Origin: Armadillidium nasatum
Taxonomy: Eukaryota; Arthropoda; Malacostraca; Isopoda; Armadillidiidae
Length of the DNA: 29,876 nt
Assembly (NCBI GenBank): GCA_009176605.1
Contig: SEYY01006370.1
Location: 1 to 29,876, forward strand
Direction: 5' to 3'
Shown piece after piece: positions 1 through 14,717 of the stretch (its first letter is position 1; each line of letters opens with the position of its first letter). A model generated the notes under the pieces. It saw only the letters and a program-made list of their open reading frames with translations, did not search any database and was not told where the DNA came from. The position numbers were made by a program, and so were the translations under genes.

Positions 1-2411
<2,411 letters not shown>

Positions 2412-2417
2412 TTTATT
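2412..2417 (-). promoter_or_regulatory. AATAAA polyadenylation-type signal
   Basis: On the minus strand a canonical AATAAA lies about 55 bases past the stop codon of the possible terminal exon at 2471-2654. In AT-rich DNA the hexamer is common by chance, so it supports that exon only weakly. Confidence 0.25.
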
Positions 2418-2470
2418 TAATGTACAATCAAGAAATGATACAAAAAGTCTGACACTTCAAACTTACCAAA

Positions 2471-2654
2471 TTAGGTTTCCGGATTATATCTTGCTTCATT
2501 TACTTCACCTCCTTCAAGATTTAGAAGCCTTTGATAGAAATGCAGTCTGAATAAGGGCAAGGCTTTACCAGACGTAGGCAAACGATGGTAGGATAGGTAG
2601 GTATACTGAAATACAGTATGCTTCTTGAATTCCACTCCCAGTATATTGGCAAAC
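2471..2654 (-). CDS. Possible terminal exon of an unrecognised host gene
   Basis: The minus strand is open through about 60 codons to a TAA at 2471-2473, with a peptide of normal composition (it includes LPTSGKALPLF and ends GGEVNEARYNPET). A pyrimidine-rich run ending in AG (2655-2656) precedes it and could be a splice acceptor; the exon would then begin with the third base of a codon. An AATAAA follows at 2412-2417. The frame is open further upstream to 2770, but that part is hydrophobic and rich in Leu and Tyr, as AT-rich translated intron often is. I do not recognise the protein. Without transcript evidence this could be a chance ORF. Confidence 0.25.
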
Positions 2655-2993
2655 CTCATAGAAAGAAGTAAGACAGATTTTAAGAATGGCCAGTATAATA
2701 TGAATAAATTGCACAGAATAACCAAATACAATTGGTGAATATATATCGTAGTAAGTAAATATGCAACCATTTATATAGGTAGCTCAAAAGATTATAATTT
2801 CTTAAGCTTGCGTATATTAACATCAATTGGGCTACTATTTTCTTCCTTAGTGTTTTTTGAGGAAGGTTGGAACTAAACATAATTAGGTGCTTTTTAAGGT
2901 CAAAGTGTCAGGCTCTTAAATTAGTTAAGAGGGACACAAGCCTGACACATTTGAAATATAATTTTAACAAATTAAAAATAATGTTATTTAAAG

Positions 2994-2995
<2 letters not shown>

Positions 2996-3083
<88 letters not shown>
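2996..3083. repeat. (TA)n microsatellite 3
   Basis: About 44 perfect units. Translated in any frame it gives an Ile-Tyr repeat, which is an artefact. Confidence 0.98.
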
Positions 3084-3086
<3 letters not shown>

Positions 3087-3239
3087 ACATACATTAGCCT
3101 CTACTATCTGACCTGACCTCCTGTCCTATCCTGAGTCAAACAAAATGTCACCAACATTCACACATGAAAAATAACAAATTTTTCTTAAATTTTATTTTAT
3201 AAAGGAACAGAAAACTACTTGAAATTTCCAGAAGAAAAC

Positions 3240-3363
3240 AAAAAATGTTGATTCGATATTGAGGATAAAATATTGATGTATCGGCTTTAAAAATATCATC
3301 GAAATTTTTCGATACTATCGTATACAATATCGATATATCGGAATTTTTTCGGCATCTCTAATC
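3240..3363. repeat. CGATA-rich inverted-repeat patch, possible DNA-transposon end
   Basis: A cluster of self-complementary words built on TATCGATA / CGATATATCG, ending in 'ttcggcatctcta'. The reverse complement starts TAGAGATGCCGA and runs into CGATAT words, a style known from hAT-type termini. No partner terminus or target duplication was found, so only a solitary end is suggested. A similar ATACCGATA patch lies at 19612-19668. Confidence 0.3.
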
Positions 3364-3482
3364 GAAAGTAACAAATTTAAATAATTCTGAGTTTGATCAA
3401 AATTCTAGTTACGTATATTTTCATTTGCACAAATTGTTTTAAACAATTTACCTCTAATTTCAAGTACTATAATATCTTCTCA

Positions 3483-3605
<123 letters not shown>

Positions 3606-3726
3606 GACGACAGGATCGGATCATGTGAAGAGAACTAAATGCAAGGACGACAGGACTAGCCATCCGGCCTTGTGATTTCTCTGTCAACGGCTTGTAACTA
3701 CTCCAGAACCAGCATTGGGAACCATT

Positions 3727-3961
3727 GCTCGGAGAAGCGCAATCTTTTGAAGACCCCTGGGAGAGAGTGTTTGGAGGTTGGTTTGAGAACGATGCTGGTC
3801 CTACTGAAAGGGTGAAAACCCTACCTGAAGAGTCTGGATAGGACTCATGGACCGGCGAGCAGAAGAACTTGATCTTTTGGAGGGCTCTGGGAGAACTTCT
3901 TCAAGCAGATGGGGAAAGATGCTGGTTCCACTGACAGGGTGAAAACCCTTCCTGGGAGAGG
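3727..3961. repeat. Diverged tandem duplication, about 128-bp unit
   Basis: Two copies in direct order, around 3727-3854 and 3855-3961. Anchor words line up: 'atcttttg' at 3742 and 3872, 'gatgctggt' at 3791 and 3918, then 'agggtgaaaaccct' in both. The second copy ends at the next (TA)n array, so its tail may have been lost. The segment is GC-richer than its surroundings. Confidence 0.85.
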
Positions 3962-3981
3962 ATATATATATATATATATAT

Positions 3982-4057
<76 letters not shown>
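3962..4057. repeat. (TA)n microsatellite 5, one interruption
   Basis: A TA tract with one 'taataat' interruption near 3982. Confidence 0.97.
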
Positions 4058-4062
<5 letters not shown>

Positions 4063-4093
4063 GATTACTAGAGATTACCGTAATCTAGGTTTT

Positions 4094-6603
<2,510 letters not shown>

Positions 6604-6612
6604 ATATATATA

Positions 6613-6707
<95 letters not shown>
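6604..6707. repeat. (TA)n microsatellite 8
   Basis: A TA tract with one TT interruption near 6619. It abuts the SINE on its right. Confidence 0.97.
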
Positions 6708-6709
<2 letters not shown>

Positions 6710-6870
6710 TATGGCTCAAACGGTAGAGTGGATTAACTCACGTGCTTGAGGTCGCCGGTTCGATTCCTCTTGGGAATCCTAGGTATATACTATCTAGAAA
6801 AGTTCCTCTCCTCGAATAGGGCAATGTCCGTGAGATATGAACTTTTTATAAAAAAAATAAAAAAATATAT
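6708..6870 (+). mobile_element. tRNA-derived SINE
   Basis: A pol III type-2 promoter is visible. An A-box-like segment runs TGGCTCAAACGGTAGAGTGG (6712-6731) and an exact B box is GGTTCGATTCC (6757-6767), about 45 bases apart as in tRNA genes. The T-arm stem does not pair beyond two bases, so this is not a working tRNA. About 70 bases of non-tRNA body follow, then an A-rich tail (about 6848-6870). The 5' end touches (TA)n array 8. The head could also be a degraded tRNA pseudogene, but the body and tail favour a SINE. Confidence 0.75.
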
Positions 6871-7084
6871 GCACACATGCATATACATATACATACAGAC
6901 ATACAAAAATGAAACTATAAAAAGCGAAGATGAGGTATGCACTTACAAAGGTGCCTAAAAGAATCAGGATTAAAAAGCATGTAAGAGTTGAACAGAAAAA
7001 AACGTTCGTTCTAAAGTGTAAATTGTGCAGACGACGACATGATGGGAGCGGGAAGAATAAAAAGTAAAAAGGTTAAAAAAAAGT
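6871..7084. other. Spacer between SINE and Penelope-like element
   Basis: Short AT-rich spacer with 'catacatacagacatac' type repeats. Nothing else seen. Confidence 0.4.
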
Positions 7085-8880
7085 AGCAAGCGAAGGCATA
7101 GTGGAAAAATTATTATTGAGGTCTGGCTTTAATTTATGAATCTAAAGATTCAAGAATGCCGAGTGAATTGGAATTAGAGTGTGAAGAAAGAGCAGAAAAA
7201 TGTTTGAAGAGAGGAAAAGATTGGCAAGAATGAATGGTTGTGGAAGACAGAAGGGTGGGGAGGAAAGGCTAAAAGAAGTGCGAGCGGAAATACCATGAGG
7301 CTCACAAATGCGAGTATTATATGGAGGAAGAGATGACTTGTAGCGAAAAAAAGGAGATCTTAAAAGGTGCTATTGCTGAATCTAAAGTCAATGTGTGGAA
7401 AATGAATAGAAGGTACGAGCGAGTCATTATGTTGGTAGATTGATTGAGGAATGAGAAGCTAAAATATACAATACTTTTAGGAGCAGATAGAACAGTGATA
7501 GGTCGATGATACTTACCTGTCTTTGAGAAAGTTGAAGATGTATTGAGAAACAAGATTAGAAGGGTAATTATGGGTGTCAAAAAGTTTTTGTAACAGTTAA
7601 CTCTTGGTGAAGGAAAGGGTAAGAGGATGATAAGCCGAATGGACGATGTAAGAGAGTAGAAATAGTATTTGTTTTCCAAGTTAGAAGAGAAGAACTAAAA
7701 GCTAATGATAGAGGGAAAGAAAGCAGGTTTACGATACACGTATGTAAGAAAGTGATTAAAAGTAGAAGGGATAAGAATGTCTAGAAATGAAAGAGTCAAA
7801 TGAAGTGAATGTTCAATAGTAAACTTTATATTAGGATGTATTGAGTTAATATCGGTAAGAAAAGAAGTAGCAGAGTGGACAGAGGTAAATAAACAGAAAT
7901 TGTCATCTAGGTACCTTTTGTAAAAGAAGGAAGGGCAGTGGGGTCTGAAGAAGATAAGTAAATTCTTTCAAGATGTGAAATAAAAAAATCAGCAAGTATG
8001 AGAACCAAAGGGCAGCTCATAGCTACTCCATCTATTTGTCGATATGTAGAATCCTGATGTATGAAGTAAGTGTCAGACGTAGCAAGTAATAGGAGTGGAA
8101 AATGTGTTGCGATATAAGTTATGAAAATGGGAACGAGAGTGGAAATATATGATTGATAAGATAAATGGTTTGCTGAAGAGGGATATATGTAAAGAGGGAC
8201 TGAATGTCAAAGAGCACATAATGGAATGATTAGGGTGGATGGAGTGCAATTGGGTTACAAAGTTAAATGAATTTTGGAAACTGTATGTGGAGAAGTCTTT
8301 AGTGATGGAAGCTAGGTATTTGGCAAGTTGAAAATTATGCATATTATACGATGCTAAAACAGGGTGGAACGGATACTTAGGTTTATGAATTTTAGGAGAT
8401 CTATAGAGGGATCCGAAGGAAGTGCTTGTGGGATATAATTGTTGGTAGAGATGAATCTATGGACTGTTGAGTTTTAAGATAACGTGGATTACGAATAAGT
8501 TTCTTCTAGTTTGTAAATGTGTGGGAAACGTATGCAAATTTGAATGAATCTTAGAGAATAGCGTTAATTTTTAGGTCATAGTCATCTCTGTTGAGTAACA
8601 ATATGTCTTTACCTTTATCTGGAGAACAGATAAATTCGGCTGGGAGTTTAGAGATTTTAGTGTAAATCTTTGGTGATGATATGATGAAATAAGGCTTTGA
8701 AAGGTTTATATTGAGATGAAATAATAGATATAATTTTGGAACAAATATCGAGAGAAATTGATTTATATATAGGATGCGTTTTGAGAAAGGTGGCAAATGT
8801 TTCAGGCGCAAGACGAAATTTGGAATAATTGTACGTGTAGGAAGGTAAGGCAAAATCTAAACTGAAGGATTTTAAAAGTT
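7085..8880 (-). pseudogene. Penelope-like element (PLE) reverse transcriptase, degenerate
   Basis: Reading the minus strand across frames recovers PLE landmarks in the right order. An N-terminal SPDKGKDILLLNRDDYD block lies near 8556-8625 (PLEs have a DKG...Y motif here). SPKIHKPKYP lies at about 8377-8400, close to the family's GSPKIHK motif. Next come LAKYLASITKDFSTYSFQNS (about 8250-8330), DGVAMSCPL near 8020, RYLDD at about 7903-7918 as the catalytic palm motif, IKFTIE then LSFLDILIP (about 7770-7835), and KPDLNNN near 7105-7130 at the C-terminus. The order RT0/DKG, SPKIHK, xDD, FLD is diagnostic. At least four frame changes and several stops separate the blocks, so it is dead. I cannot see a GIY-YIG endonuclease clearly; the 7130-7320 stretch where it should sit is badly decayed. 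It has the same orientation as the gypsy element upstream. Confidence 0.85.
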
Positions 8881-9117
8881 TTAGTTCGCCGATGTTTAAT
8901 AACTTTTAATAATTCTTAACTCGATTTTGACTATAAGGAAAATAAGTTGTACTCGTAGTTTATATTAATATATTTATATGGTAGCGTAACATGAATAATC
9001 AGCCGAGTTCTCATAAGGCGTTGTCTTCATCTTCTTCGGAGGAGTTACGATGAGTTCACGACGATCACCTCAATGATTTTGAAGAAATGGATTAGGCCTC
9101 CACCAAATAATTAGAGG

Positions 9118-9378
9118 TCAAAAAATCGTAGTTTCTCTTTTGTTCTTTGCACGGATGGGGGTTCTTTTCCAAGTATATGGGGTGAGTGCCCATATAATTA
9201 GTATTTGAGTGGTGGGTTTCATTGATCTTTTAATTTGCTCCAGGCACCCTTCTAATACGGCCCCCGCTTGGTATTCAACACAGACTCGGATACCGTACTT
9301 TCTCTGCAGGTATTGCCTTCCTTCCCAGAACATCCTCACTTCTGAACTTCCCACCACCAACAAGTTGACTTCAGACAT
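9118..9378 (-). CDS. Small SGNH-hydrolase-like ORF, possible retrotransposon ORF3
   Basis: 86 codons from an ATG at 9376-9378. The N-terminus is a beta strand followed by a GSS box (LLVVGSSEVR, residues 6-15) where SGNH/GDSL esterases have GDS. A Gly-containing segment follows (residues 38-45), then a second hydrophobic strand (ILIIWALTP, residues 59-67) where the family has its GxND block; the Asn and Asp are not conserved. It is shorter than a complete SGNH domain (about 180-200 residues), so it is partial, frameshifted or a degenerate fold. It lies 344 bp past the pol stop of the gypsy element on the same strand, directly after a purine-rich tract, as a third ORF would. It could instead belong to the 5' part of the Penelope-like insertion. 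The fold assignment rests on motif reading only. Confidence 0.4.
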   Translation of the reverse strand: MSEVNLLVVGSSEVRMFWEGRQYLQRKYGIRVCVEYQAGAVLEGCLEQIKRSMKPTTQILIIWALTPYTWKRTPIRAKNKRETTIF

Positions 9379-9398
9379 TCTTTTTTTTTTTCTTTTTC
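9379..9398 (-). other. Purine-rich tract (possible polypurine tract)
   Basis: On the minus strand these 20 bases are all A or G. A polypurine tract normally lies just before the 3' LTR, and the next bases read TGTC, which would suit an LTR start. However, no copy of the sequence beyond it was found near the 5' end, so the role is uncertain. Confidence 0.25.
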
Positions 9399-9721
9399 AA
9401 TTATTTGCAATGATACCAAACACCAAGATAATGTTAATATGAAATTTTATTTAAATTCCCACAGTCTCAGTCAATATCACACAACTGGGACACAACATTC
9501 AACCAGTCATACACCATCCATCATGACTGAGATCTGAGGTCATAATAATACTAATCATAAATTTTTCACAAAAATGTTTTAAACAAATATAAAAATAGAA
9601 ATGACTCCAGATTTATGGGTTTATGAAAAGTGTTTGCTGTCTCTGAAAGGAAAGTAAACAAGAGTAAAAGAGAAGAACAAAGAAACATGAGAAGAAAATA
9701 CATATTGCTAACTATTATCTT
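9399..9721. other. Non-coding gap between pol stop and the SGNH-like ORF
   Basis: No ORF. It is T-rich on the minus strand right after the pol stop, with no similarity seen to the presumed 5' LTR. Confidence 0.4.
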
Positions 9722-10855
9722 TCACTCTCTCTTTCGGTTCCATTCCAATGGCGTACTCATTATGTAACTGTAGTCCTGGACCAACCCTCGTGATCGGGTA
9801 TGAGGCCTTCGTACAGGCGTATCAATCATAAGATTAACTTCTTCCTCTATCATGGAAACTCCAGTTTCACTAGTTTTTTTCCTGGTGACTTTCCTTAACA
9901 CAACTTCACTCTCTACAGAATATAATGGTGGTAAATCTTGAATGCGGGGGATAGAAGAGAATGCTGGTGAGTTGATAGTTTTCTCTTAAAAATTGCAATA
10001 ATGTACTAGGTGATTGAGTCTCTTCCTCTATCACTTCCTCATCAAGGTACTCTTCTTCTATTATTTCCATATTCTTTCCAATTCCGAATGTTGGTTTTAT
10101 GCTAGGTTGTTTACCTAATCCGGCATATGATTGTTCTTGGACAGAATTGTTCTCATGTTCTGTAAACATGAGTGACGAATCATCCCATTCCATTTCTGGG
10201 GTTCTTGGTGAAAACACCCAATCAAGGATTGGATTATTCGGCACTTCAATGGCATCCCTTTGAAAATGTGAGTTTGTAAATCCAGAAAAATCTGCGGCTT
10301 TATTTGGGGAGTCTAATTTACCAAAGTTAGGGGTTTCATCCTCTTGCTCCCTCAAGGTGGCACATCTGCAACGAAGGAAATTTACCGAGTATACACTAGT
10401 ACAAAGATCAGAAAAGGAAGAAGAAACAGAAAGAACAACTAAAGACGAAGCTGTGTCACAAGAAGTCATTAAAAGTTATAGGATTATTTATGGAAATTTC
10501 TGGGGTCTGATTTTTTTCTAAAGTGGGGACATCTACTAAACCTTCCCTATGACTTCCTACACATACTGGACTACCCATTCCCACTAGAAGTTCCATCCCT
10601 ACTTGCTCCCTTAATTTTCCTAAGGTGGACAACTATTTGGGTAAGCAATTGATAAGAATTATTATCAGTACTATCTACTTCAGTAAAACCTTCAAATTCA
10701 CTTTCACTGTCCCCCTCTTCCTCTTCCTCTAAATCCTGCCAACCCCCCTCTTCTTCCTCATCCTTGTCACTGGAATCAGTGTCTAGTTCATCTACATCCA
10801 TCACTTGGTCTTCTCCACATTCACTCCCCTCTTCATCATGGAAAACTTTCTCCAT
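9722..10855 (-). pseudogene. Gypsy pol C-terminal acidic tail
   Basis: The reading frame continues after integrase in three pieces. The first (10571-10855) is extremely acidic, with runs of Glu/Asp and Ser (DEEEEGG, EEEEEGDSESEFEG). The second (9906-10469) is mixed, with another acidic patch (IIEEEYLDEEVIEEE). After a shift near 9960 the third piece runs to a TGA at 9722-9724 and ends with an Arg-rich stretch (RRPHTRSRGL) of the kind often found at gypsy polyprotein C-termini. I read this as one tail of roughly 350 residues, broken by shifts near 10890, 10500 and 9960. No transmembrane span or signal peptide is seen, so it is not an envelope protein. Confidence 0.6.
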
Positions 10856-12330
10856 AAAAAATGGATTTTTTTCGGAGGTAAGGGGGAATATCTATCCATT
10901 TTCTTAGATGGGAATAATGGACCCTTTCTTCTCGGGCATTTGGATTTGCTGCCCATTTGATTGTTGCAATAAGTAATTTTATTGGCATGTACATACGTTA
11001 TTACAAAAGGACCCTCCCATCTGACTCTAAATTTGTTTTCCACATGATGACCCTTGAATATGATTTTTTTGGATACCCTTTGCCCAATTTTATAGGGTGT
11101 GAAGTTTAAAGTCCCTTCATTCCAATATTGGGAAAAGGTATGAGCTGGGTCTACATGGGCTTTCTTTAAAAGAAAATCTGAGGGGGACATTTTTATCGCA
11201 CTGTGCCATGTGTGATTATATATTATCATGGATGAGGATAATTCCTCATCCCAACTTGAAGAGTTTTCTAACACTAGGCATCTTAAGAATTGAATAAGGC
11301 TACGATTAAATCGTTCGCAAATACCGTTGCTGGCTGGATGTAATGGAGTTGTTTTGATATGTTTTATATTAAACTGATTTAATACGATTTGAAAAGGTTC
11401 TCCTATAAACTCCATACCATTGTCGGTCAACAAACGACTTGGTAATTTAGGCAAAAAGAGAAGTATTCTATATTCTAAAACATTAGCTATCGTTAGGCTT
11501 TGCTTATTTTTCATTGGAACCACACATGCCCATTTGGAACAATGGTCGATAAAAACTGAAACGTATTTATAGCCATTATCTGTTATAGGGAATTGGAGAA
11601 GGTCCATAGCTACGAGGTCATAAGGACTATTCGAACTGATTTTCAAAGTGGGGGGTATAATATTGCTAGAATGAGTTTTTAATTTCTGACAAGTAGGGCA
11701 ACATTTTACTACATCAGAAACTACCTGATTTACACGGGGATGCCAGAAATATTTGTAAATTAATTCCAGAATTTTATTCCGACCGATGTGGACTAGATTC
11801 CAATGTAATCTTAAAGCAATTAAAACAACTAAGTCAAAGGAGATTACCATTTGGGGTTTATTGTTTTCTTTTTGTCTATACAATAAGTCATTTATGATAA
11901 TAAATTCTTTATTATAAGGTTTAAATAATTTTAAGGAAAGTGGCCAATTTGAACTGGGGTTCTCTAAGGATATTTGTCTTTTTAAAGTTTTCATGGTTTT
12001 ATCGGAAGTTTGATCAGTGAAAATATCAATTTCCCTAATATTGCAGGCTAAGTTTACATTATCATAAATAGGAACTATGTTATTTATATAAGGAATTATT
12101 TCATTTAATTTGGTCGCTAATAAAATAGGTTTTAAGTAATTATAATGTATACCTCCCAGGCACTTCAAATAACAAATATTATCAGCAAACTGGGAACCAT
12201 ATACCATAGGTTTCTCATTTTCATAGAAAACTTCTACTCTAACTTTGTAGAGCTGACAAAAAACATCAATAACTTCTGGGAGAGGGATTTGGCCGCTACA
12301 TTTCATGACCCTAATCTGCTTCCTAATGTT
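10801..12330 (-). pseudogene. Gypsy integrase (DD35E) domain of pol
   Basis: The longest intact piece of the element, 501 codons from 12306. The N-terminal zinc-binding HHCC is His168, His173, Cys203, Cys206. The catalytic core has Asp235 (VAMDLLQF), Asp295 (LLTDNGMEF) and Glu331 (NGICERFN), with exactly 35 residues between the last two, so the active site looks complete. A GPY/F-type module follows (RVRWEGPFVI, residues 427-436). No chromodomain is evident. The natural protein begins in the RNase H frame: a shift near 12330 splits the two, and another in an A-run near 10890 moves the tail into a new frame, so the last 30 or so residues of this piece are out of frame. Confidence 0.92.
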
Positions 12331-12331
12331 T

Positions 12332-13065
12332 CTATGCTGACTGACCTATATATTTACCCATATGGTTTAAAAGTTCTTCACTTACAGCTATGCGTATTTT
12401 ACAATGATTTTCAGGTGTTTCAAAGAGGAATAAAGATAAACATTTAAAAATAGTAGCATCACCACCACCTGGGACTTCTATGGTTTCGAATCCTGGGGGT
12501 ACAAAATCAACTGATTCCGATTTTGATTCGGTAAATTCTCCAAGGGACTGGTCAGGTATTGGAGATCTGGATAGAGCATCTGCGACAATATTCACTTTCC
12601 CTACAATGTGCCTAATTTCAAAATCAAAGTCATTTAACTCCTCCCAAGTCCTAGCTACTCGCCCATCCACCATACTAATGTTTTGTAGGTAGATTAGTGG
12701 CTGGTGATCTGTGTAAATAACAAATTTAATGCCTTTTAAAAAAGCCTTAAGGGATTTCACCGCCCAACGTAATGCTGTAAGTTCTTTATCAATGGTACTA
12801 TAATTCTTTTGGGGTCCACTAAACGTTGTCGAAATATAAGCAATGGGTCTTTGTATCCCATTCTACTTTTGGGATAAACAAGCCCCTGCACCTATGCTAG
12901 AAGCATCTACGAATAACTCCAAGGGTGAAGCCTCTGGAGAGTAATCGGGAAACCCTAATAATTCAGGATCTACTAAAGCAGCTTTTATATTACAAAAAGA
13001 TTGTTGGCAATCTTCATTCCAATTAACTGTTTTGCCTCCCGTCTGGGATGATAATGGTTGTGAAA
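12332..13065 (-). pseudogene. Gypsy RNase H domain of pol, interrupted by a stop
   Basis: The frame opens after the RT shift near 13065. It shows the RNase H series: FVDASSIGAG (first catalytic Asp), IDKELTALRWA (Glu), IYTDHQPL (second Asp) and VADALSR (last Asp). A TAG at 12863-12865 lies between the first Asp and the Glu, so the polyprotein would terminate inside RNase H. The domain is about 120 residues, normal for the family. Past it the frame runs to a stop at 12332-12334, where a further shift leads into integrase. Confidence 0.9.
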
Positions 13066-13577
13066 TTTGGGATATGTCTGCGGTAAAAATTTATCATACC
13101 CAGAAATTGTCGGAGCTGTTTTACTGTGGAGGGAACTGGAAAGTCTAATGCACCTTTAAGATTTTTTTCTAAAGGTTTTATTCCCTTTTCAGAAATTCGG
13201 TGACCAAGGAACTCGACCTCAGTCCTACGAATCCTTGTTTTACTGGGTTTGAGTTTGTACCCATTATTTCCCAAGGCTGTTAATACCTTTTCCAAGATTT
13301 CTATATGATCATCAAAGGTTCTTCCTAGAACAATAATGTCGTCCAGATAAACCATAACTTTATTCCAAGGAAGACCAGCCAAAGTCATCATCATTCCTCT
13401 TTGAAAAGTTGCCGGACCATTTTTTACTCCAAAATTCATTTTCAGGTATTCGTATTGTCCGAATGGAGTTGAGAAAGCGTTTTTTTCTACGCTCTCTTCA
13501 TCCATAGCTACCTGATGGTATCCTTTTATTAGGTCAATGGTGGTAAACAAAGTATTCCCGTACATATTGTAAATCAT
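13023..13577 (-). pseudogene. Gypsy reverse transcriptase palm and thumb
   Basis: Contains RT motif A (TTIDLIKGYHQ, Asp15 of this piece), the FGVKNGPATFQ block, and the catalytic YLDD at residues 77-80 (VYLDDIIV). These are followed by the thumb-region EFLGHRIS and the QLRQFLGMINFYRR connection typical of Ty3/gypsy. All catalytic aspartates are present. It is separated from the N-terminal RT piece by a one-base change in a T-run (plus-strand A-run at 13599-13603), and from RNase H by a small indel between 13055 and 13075. Confidence 0.95.
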
Positions 13578-13587
13578 ATCTATCAGG

Positions 13588-13866
13588 TTAGGTAATGGAA
13601 AAAGAGTCTCCTTTGGTCACACTATTGAGCTTCCTGTAGTCTATACATAGTCTCAGTGTGCCATCAGGTTTTCTGACTGGAACCACGGGAGCTGAATATG
13701 GAGACTTACTGGGCTGGATTATCCCACTTTCCAAAAGGTCTGCGCATTCCTTTTCTATCTCTTGTGCTATTGGCCCCTGGAATCTGCGTACAGGAATTCT
13801 AACGGGTTTATCCGTTTCTAATTCAATGGTATGAGTAATATTGTGGGCTACGCCTACATCATTATC
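13588..13866 (-). pseudogene. Gypsy reverse transcriptase, N-terminal fingers
   Basis: Begins just after the 850-bp insertion. It has HTIELETDKPVRIPVRRFQG, the substrate-strand segment, then SGIIQPSKSPYSAPVV and the fingers motif LRLCIDYRKLN. These blocks are standard at the start of a gypsy RT. The frame closes at 13588 because of the T-run shift. Codons further upstream in the same frame belong to the insertion, including an Asn repeat from its ATT microsatellite, and not to pol. Confidence 0.93.
13599..13603 (-). other. Frameshift site in RT (homopolymer)
   Basis: A five-base T-run on the minus strand. Frames before and after it are both clearly RT but differ by one base, and the run is the only place where one added base reconciles them. 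Confidence 0.8.
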
Positions 13867-13870
13867 TGTG

Positions 13871-13904
<34 letters not shown>
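13871..13904. repeat. (ATT)n microsatellite
   Basis: About ten ATT units at the left end of the pol insertion. Read on the minus strand it encodes an Asn run. Confidence 0.95.
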
Positions 13905-14366
13905 CATATGTTAAGAAAGAGGGTTTTTCTTTCCAGTTGCACTGTGTGTGTTGGGAAGAAAAACTGGACGGGACTCCGTTCAGTTTTTTTTGGGATTTGT
14001 GGCTGGAATTGCGTTTTTGCTTTTGCCTGTAGCTTATCCAGTTTTTTTGCTTTTTGCTATGCTTTGTTTTCCGTGAAGGCCTACAGTGAATGACTTCATA
14101 ATATCCTTTTACGGTATGGTCTATTAAAAACAGATAAGCCTGTTTACTGTGAAATTTGCTTGGTTTGCATTTGAAGGCTATCATTTTTTTTGTACACCAA
14201 CAGAAGGAAAAAATTAATTCTAACAAAGCCACCTTATCTCTCTTAGGATTGAGCCAACATTCTGATTGGTTGTGGTCCAGTGCAGTGGAAGATTATTTTG
14301 ACGCATACAGTGAAAGAGGCCTGTGTAAAATTGGGGTAAAAATAAATTGAGATATTGGGAGGGGAA

Positions 14367-14384
14367 AATTACCGTACGGTAATT
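14367..14384. repeat. Perfect 18-bp palindrome
   Basis: AATTACCGTACGGTAATT equals its own reverse complement. It lies inside the 850-bp insertion. Confidence 0.95.
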
Positions 14385-14443
14385 GTGAAATAAAAAACGT
14401 TGTTTTTTTTGTTTATTATTTTCATTGTTTTTGTGATATTTTA

Positions 14444-14444
<1 letters not shown>

Positions 14445-14480
<36 letters not shown>
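14445..14480. repeat. (ATT)n microsatellite
   Basis: About eleven ATT units inside the 850-bp insertion. Confidence 0.95.
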
Positions 14481-14717
14481 TTTATTTTTATACACAATAA
14501 ATTATTGCATATGCTTTGTTATCTTATGTATTATTATTATTTTTATTTTTGTTAATTTATATTTATTTTGCATCTATTATATTATCGGTCCGATTATTAT
14601 TCAGTTATATTTCTACATTTATTTTTTTCAATAAATTATTGTGTTTTGCTTTTTGTTTATTCCATCACTTTCTTTGATAGAGAGCCTTAAATAGTTATTT
14701 TTTTTTGTAACTGCCAC

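Larger units (their letters stand above)
13868..14717. mobile_element. 850-bp insertion in gypsy pol, probable non-autonomous DNA element
   Basis: The linker frame and the RT frame stop matching pol exactly here. Both edges carry the 4-base word ATCT (13864-13867 and 14718-14721), consistent with a target duplication. With one copy and the insert ignored, the two pol halves fall into the same frame. The insert begins GTGGTATTATT and its other end, reversed, begins GTGGCAGTTAC: four terminal bases inverted, then partial agreement. The interior has two ATT microsatellites (13873-13903 and 14445-14480), a perfect 18-bp palindrome (14367-14384) and no transposase. Superfamily unknown; four-base duplication and short ends are compatible with several DNA transposon groups. 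Confidence 0.65.

Noticed and set aside
6708..6785. A functional tRNA gene
   Set aside because: A and B boxes are present, but the T-arm and acceptor stems do not pair and a non-tRNA body with an A-rich tail follows. SINE is the better reading.
9209..9442. Plus-strand ORF of 77 codons
   Set aside because: It is antisense to the SGNH-like ORF and shows no motif.
9906..10469. An envelope gene behind gypsy pol
   Set aside because: No signal peptide, transmembrane span, cleavage site or cysteine pattern. The segment continues the acidic pol tail in a shifted frame.
12145..12692. Plus-strand ORFs over gypsy RNase H and integrase
   Set aside because: Antisense shadows of clear pol domains.
13868..14495. 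Asn-rich and short ORFs within the pol insertion as genes
   Set aside because: The Asn runs come from ATT microsatellites and the rest matches no protein I recognise.
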